Origin: Zygnema cylindricum
Taxonomy: Eukaryota > Streptophyta > Zygnematophyceae > Zygnematales > Zygnemataceae
DNA: 62,000 nucleotides
Assembly (NCBI GenBank): GCA_037447655.1
Contig: JBBHKE010002853.1
Location: 1 to 62,000 of the forward strand
Direction of reading: 5' to 3'
Part shown: positions 57,901 to 62,000 of the stretch, piece after piece
Numbering within the stretch: position 1 is the first letter of the stretch
How the letters are laid out: each line of letters starts with the position of its first letter
Position numbers and translations under genes: made by a program
The notes under the pieces: model-generated
The model's database searches: none
What the model was told of the DNA's origin: nothing
The model's input: only the letters and a program-made list of their open reading frames with translations

Positions 57901-58154
57901 AGAAACCTTGTTCACCAGTTTTACCATATAATCAAACTTTATACTTGTCAACATCTTCAACCTTACCAAAATTAGAGTTTATATATAGAAAAGCTGACCT
58001 TTCTCATAAGAATGGCGATATTTGCTCCTGATTCCTCAATGCTTTGATGGCCACACTCCAAGCATCTCACATTTTTGCTTATGTTTTGTGCTCGAGCTTC
58101 AATTTCCGCATTTTTCAAACGTTCATCAAGAGATTCAACTTTTGATGATTCCAT
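54907..58154 (-). CDS. CCMH: Mitochondrial cytochrome c maturation protein CcmH, three exons, 150 aa
   Basis: Exons on the minus strand: 58154-57999, 57083-56952, 55071-54907 (156 + 132 + 165 nt, one frame). CcmH is the inner-membrane thiol-disulfide factor of system I cytochrome c biogenesis; it reduces apocytochrome c for haem attachment. The redox motif RCLECG (Cys 31 and 34) sits in NISKNVRCLECGHQSIEES, close to Arabidopsis NISHNVRCTECGSQSIEDS. LIRDELRKGQSENEVYKKL and FGESVLYAPKFDMQTAALYL follow, then one membrane segment (about 88-109, LMPVACLGGAAAFLSY) and a divergent tail ending EPPMKGW. The Arabidopsis protein is 159 aa. I chose the Met at 58154 because the homologue begins at the same place; an in-frame Met at 58187 would add 11 residues. 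The donor after exon 1 is GTCAGC and after exon 2 GTAAGG. Intron 2 is full of TIR fragments and intron 1 holds copies of the exon 2 acceptor region. Confidence 0.93.
55105..55765. mobile_element. Several family C TIR elements in CCMH intron 2
   Basis: Terminal words recur: TACACTGCCCATAGCTATTA (55279), GTTATTAGAGTTAGTAAATT (55552) and CACTAATAGTGATGAGTAAT (55740). Repeated internal words are AACACTAGTTTACGATTTTG (55215) and AACACTAATCTATGATTTTG (55662). Two or three abutting or nested copies are likely. Exact limits are unclear. Confidence 0.55.
56130..56335. repeat. C/T-rich low-complexity tract
   Basis: Pyrimidine-rich on the plus strand (CCCTCTCC units), within CCMH intron 2. Confidence 0.6.
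56575..56795. repeat. GGGAGA purine minisatellite
   Basis: More than 200 bp of GGGAGAGGGAG units on the plus strand. On the CCMH (minus) transcript this is a CU-rich tract about 150 nt after the exon 2 donor. Confidence 0.8.
57084..57425 (-). repeat. Tandem copies of the CCMH exon 2 acceptor region
   Basis: On the minus strand the real acceptor is preceded by CATTCCTTACCTCTTACTTT, then TATTAATGTCGATCCAG. Related units lie at about 57165-57190 (TTACCTCTGTTAATGTTGAT), 57300-57325 (CATTCCTCACCTCTATTAGT) and 57361-57390 (CATTCCTTACCTCTATTGAT), with a partial one near 57230. The copies lack the AG at the matching place. Confidence 0.65.
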
Positions 58155-58285
58155 TTTTTGGTTCCAAAAACCTTGGAAAACCAACAACTTCTCTAGGTAG
58201 AAGTTAAGAATTGTGAAAAGTTTTTCTATTCAAAGCTCAACATGCCAAGAAGTCAAGAATGTAGAACAAAGTGTATGTACGGTTG

Positions 58286-58457
58286 TACACACGTGAATCG
58301 TTATTAGCGTTGATAACACTAATTCGATGCCGGCCATCTTGATCCATGAACGTAGTACATTAGCGTTACTAACAGTAATTGTTGATTGTTGTTAATCATA
58401 TTCAATTTTATTAGCGGTTCAAAATTATCCACGTCAGTCAAACTTAAATTGAATTAA
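58286..58457. mobile_element. TIR-family fragment
   Basis: TACACACGTGAATCGTTATT, then AGCGTTGATAACACTAATT resembles a CACCGTG-type left end. It is cut by the family D element at 58458. Confidence 0.5.
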
Positions 58458-59402
58458 TAAGGGTACGTCCCCATGTAATCGGTACTTTGATAAAGTATTT
58501 TGGACTGTAGTAAGGATTCTCCGTACTACTTTGAAGAGCGTCCCTATGTGCTAAAATGAAATCGGAACTTTGGAATGTGACGGTTGTAGACGTAGGTACA
58601 ACTTGTGACGATTGAAGGCGACTACGAAACTTGGTGACGCCAACAAAAACAGCGACAGTGGTAGACGTCTAGATTTTTGTGAAATCGTAGATGTTTAGGG
58701 TTTGGTGATATTGTGACGTCACGCTCACTTATGACAACGTCGACGTCACTGATTCAATAACTTTCTGCCATGGTTTTCCGATTTCGTTTTTTTTACTTTT
58801 TTCGCTCGACTTGCCATTAAAAAAAAACCTAAAAATTGTCAAAAATAATATTTTTAAAATATCTTTCATTTTATACTAATATTGTCGTCTCTCATTCTAA
58901 AAAGTGTGAGATAAAAGCGATGGTGTGAGAGGGAGAGGGGAGAGGCGACGACGGCGCAAAATTTTGCAAAGGACCCATGAATGAAAGTGGAGGTCCGAGA
59001 CCCCTGCCAGATTTTTTTCCGTACATGCGCGTGACGGCACGGAGAAAAATAGCGAGGACTCTCCCTCGTCATAAAATTTTCACACTCTTGTCGCGCGTCC
59101 GTGGGTCATTTTTCATTCGCTGTTTGGGCGGTACTTGAACTAAAATCACCCCCTCGAGGTGATTTTGGATGAAGTTTTTTTTTGGGCTGGATTCTCTTGC
59201 CCGGGGGTCGAAAAGGGGAAAACGCCAAAATGCGTTCACATGACGACAAACACGCCGTACATCCAAAGTATGAATTGACGTTTACTTTACTTTGGTAAAA
59301 ATGATTTTTTCGTACGGCTAAAATTTTTTTCAAAGTTCCCTGAATTTTAGGGCAAAAAGACAGAGAAAAGTAGATACTTTAATACATGGGGACATACCCT
59401 AA
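58458..59402. mobile_element. Large TIR element family D, copy 2 (about 945 bp)
   Basis: AGGGTACGTCCCCATGTA at the left and TACATGGGGACATACCCT at the right. Collinear with 40990-41941 with small indels (for example about 13 bp missing after ACGAAACTT). Frames that are open in copy 1 are broken here. Confidence 0.85.
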
Positions 59403-59639
59403 CACTAAAATAAATCCCATCTAAGGGTGAACCTCCATCAGGCGGAAAGTGGGGTTGTTTACTTTGAAAAAGTGTATTTTCGTACAGATACAGCTCATTG
59501 CCGTACATAGACGTACAGTTTTTTTTTTTTAAACATGATTACTGGAGATTCGTCAAGATTCTCCAAACTTTTGGGCGACAACGTCGACCGTCCGATTATG
59601 AGTTTTCGAAGCAAAAGGTCACTTCGTCCAATGATTCGC

Positions 59640-60184
59640 TACACCGCGAATCGTTATTAGTGTCAAATTTTAAATAGTGTTGAATAAAATTTACCGAAAT
59701 TGATGCTAATTAAGAATTTGATTTTTTTCAAAAAAAAGGTGTATTCTAGTTTCGGCGTTTATGCTAATTTGGGAACAGCAAAAATGGAATATTCGTCGTA
59801 CGATTATATACATTAATATATGTATCCGTACAAAATATAAGAAATAATACGCCTTCGCGAATTTAAAATATCCGTACATGCTATACTAATTTACGTGTCA
59901 TACTCATCCCGTTTTTTTAGCGCACGTTCCTATGCGTGCACGTCTGATTTAGTTCATTTTTTGTAGATTTTCACTTGAAAAGGTACAGTTATGTACAGTA
60001 TGACATCGACCGTACACCACACTATTTATATTTTATTGTACTATCTGGCTTTACTTTATTTTCTACGGTACCTTAGTTAACGTCAAGGAAAAATTAAAAT
60101 CATGTATCCTATTTGAAAAAAAAAAAACAAAATTTTAAGAACCCAAATTAGTGACTTTGACACTAATAACGATTCACGGTGTAC
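59640..60184. mobile_element. TIR element of the CACCG family, about 545 bp
   Basis: TACACCGCGAATCGTTATTA at 59640 and TAATAACGATTCACGGTGTA at the right are 27-bp near-perfect inverted repeats, both flanked by TA. The interior is AT-rich and non-coding, and different from families A and B. Confidence 0.85.
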
Positions 60185-60197
60185 AGTCCTCAGGGAG

Positions 60198-61208
60198 GAC
60201 ACTAGCCAATCACCGGACGTGTAAAACGTTTACGCGTGGAAAGGTCAGGTACGAGCCGCGCGCCTTTGGACAGGCAGGAATCAAATCCAACGAAAACCAC
60301 AAAAAAAAAATTGTTGAAGAATGTGCCGTGACGCCTCCTCCACGATCCGCTAACATCCGGAATTTGCGGCGCCACGACGAAACACGAACGACAAAAAAAC
60401 TACAAAAAATACTAAATACGAACGTACAAATTGTACAATCACGTAATTTAATTTTGCGACTAGATGTGCGGATACAAGTTCAGATATTGTGCTTTTGGAA
60501 TCTTTGACTGCTCGCCGTCATAACAGAAACCTGCGTGCATCCAATCGAAAGAAAGCACGTACGGGATAGATTCCATTGCTAACACGACCTGATGGAGAAG
60601 TGAACGAAGTATTACTGAACGAAGTATTACTACCAGTAAACGTTTTCGTAAGATTACTGTTGGCGCCTGATGGAGAAGTAGGTTAACTAACACTAATATT
60701 TCGTTCACTTCTCCATCAAGTCGTGTCAGCAAAGAATCTATTGCGTACGTGCTTTCTTTCAATTGGATGCACGTAGATTCCTGTTATGACGCCGAGCGTC
60801 GTCAAAGATTCCAAAAGCAAAATGTCTAAAGTCGTATCCGTACAACCAGCCCCAAAATAAATGTACGTGAATGTACATTTTGTACGTTCGTGTTTTGCCG
60901 TTGTACCAGTGGTTTACAATTTCTACGTTTCTGTTTTGTCGCAACCAAATCGAAAATTTGAAGAAAGCAGGCGCAGCAAATTCCGCTTGACGATGGATGG
61001 TGGTGGAGGCGTCACGACACATTCTTCAACAAACTTTTTGTGGTGGTTTTCGTCGGATCTGATTCCCGCCTGTCCGAAGGCGCGTGGCATATGTCTGAAG
61101 GCGCGTGGCATATGTATGAAGGCGCGTGGCAAATGTCTGATGGCGCGCATCTCGTACGTGACCTTTCCACACGTAAACAATTTACATGTCCGGTGATTGG
61201 CTAGTGTC
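60198..61208. mobile_element. Foldback element: 1-kb inverted repeat with 410-510 bp arms
   Basis: The left arm (60198-60608) and right arm (60700-61208) are reverse complements over their whole length, from GACACTAGCCAATCACCGGA at the outer end to GGAGAAGTGAACGAA at the inner end, with about 90 bp of spacer. The right arm has three extra 21-bp units (GAAGGCGCGTGGCATATGTC type, 61077-61140). No transposase frame is visible; short frames in the two arms mirror each other and so are not genes. No clear target duplication was found. Confidence 0.85.
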
Positions 61209-62000
61209 TGAAATTCTATGGGCTCCATTGCCCACAGAATTCGCAGATCCAAAAGAAGCTAATCTAGATAGTGCCGACTCCAAGTTGATATAAACCCAAA
61301 TGAATGATCCCTTGACAATTAGAACCCCAATACACCTTCACCCCTGTGAAGAGAAGACCTTCTGTGTGCTCAGTTCCACCACAGAATGCAAAACTTGAAT
61401 ATGTGTTTTGGACAATATTCCCCACTTTGACTTTCCCACTGAATAAGTGCCACCCTGGCACGCAAAGACTCTGACCGACTACACCCTTGTGTAGCTTGGA
61501 CTCCCCTGAGTCCGCAGCAAAAAGAATCACTGAATTTGCTCACCCGAGCAGTAAGTTATGGCTGGTCAAAGATGACCTTTATAGTTACAAGCTCTCTTAG
61601 AGAGAGAGGTACCTAAATATTACTAAGTCTCGGTCTGCCTACTCACGACTACCTACTACTAAACCCTAGTCCAATAGGAACACTATAAAGTACAAGAAGG
61701 TACAATGGGCGATGTACTTATTGTACGTCCATTGTACGACAAGGTCTACAAGGTGACACCTGTCAAATCGGAAGCCATGGTTCCTCCTCCCATCTTCTCC
61801 GGTATCAAATAATGTGGCGCCACGTGGCACCGCGTGACGCTATCTCCGTATGCCGCCAAAAGCTCACTTCGCGTGGCGGCTATAATGCCGGCCGTCCGAT
61901 CAAAACATATTTTACACGGTTCAGATTCGCGTACATGCAGGAATTGCTCCTTTTGGTTAGTCTGCTGTTAATTAGCTGTTGCGTTAATGTTTATATATTT
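61209..62000. other. Unassigned sequence at window end
   Basis: GC composition rises slightly. An 88-residue minus-strand frame (61264-61530) has no motif that I recognise. The stretch near 61250-61650 reads like repeat-derived DNA but I cannot name it. Confidence 0.35.

Noticed and set aside
60151-61252. Similar frames of about 110 residues in the two arms of the foldback element
   Set aside because: They are mirror images produced by the inverted repeat and differ by repeat-unit insertions. No known domain.

Overview
The window is nuclear DNA of a streptophyte (the land plant and charophyte lineage). The evidence is a set of plant-type genes: a 16-exon ACT-domain STY46-type kinase, a plant ATG11, a nuclear CCMH gene of the mitochondrial system I cytochrome c pathway, an FKBP53-like linker and an EMB1789-like CCCH protein. 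Introns are GT-AG. Long introns and very heavy transposon load suggest a large, non-compact genome such as a non-seed plant or charophyte. The species cannot be read from the sequence.

Layout. 1-259 (-): last part of an FKBP53-like gene with an in-frame stop. 516-4028 (-): CCCH zinc-finger gene with no visible intron. 4.1-4.7 kb: interstitial telomere-like repeats and small TIR elements. 6092-15229 (+): complete ATG11 in five exons (1196 aa). 15.8-18.5 kb: decayed LINE. 19-27 kb: CT microsatellite and nested TIR elements with no recognised gene. 27471-40028 (+): complete kinase in sixteen exons (597 aa). 41-54.5 kb: LINE territory with one long intact reverse-transcriptase ORF (41994-44663), many fragments in both orientations, and between them RPL19 (-, 48054-48544) and a metallo-beta-lactamase-fold gene (+, 48883-49297), both cut by a 10-N assembly gap. 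54907-58154 (-): complete CCMH in three exons (150 aa). 58.3-61.2 kb: large TIR elements and a 1-kb inverted repeat. The last 0.8 kb is unassigned.

The exon models of ATG11, the kinase and CCMH were built by hand from GT-AG sites and remembered plant homologues. Each sums to a multiple of three with no internal stop. The genes do not form a pathway: ATG11 acts in autophagy, the kinase in cytosolic signalling and preprotein phosphorylation, CCMH in mitochondrial cytochrome c maturation, and RPL19 in the ribosome.

The most unusual signal is that at least 10 of about 46 exon-intron junctions have decayed tandem copies of themselves inside the neighbouring intron. Donor copies lie downstream and acceptor copies upstream, at spacings of 60-165 bp. 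The second is an abundant family of TIR elements with CACCG(T/C)G termini and TA target duplications, nested up to three levels. The third is an apparently intact LINE ORF that looks to carry a C-terminal restriction-like endonuclease.
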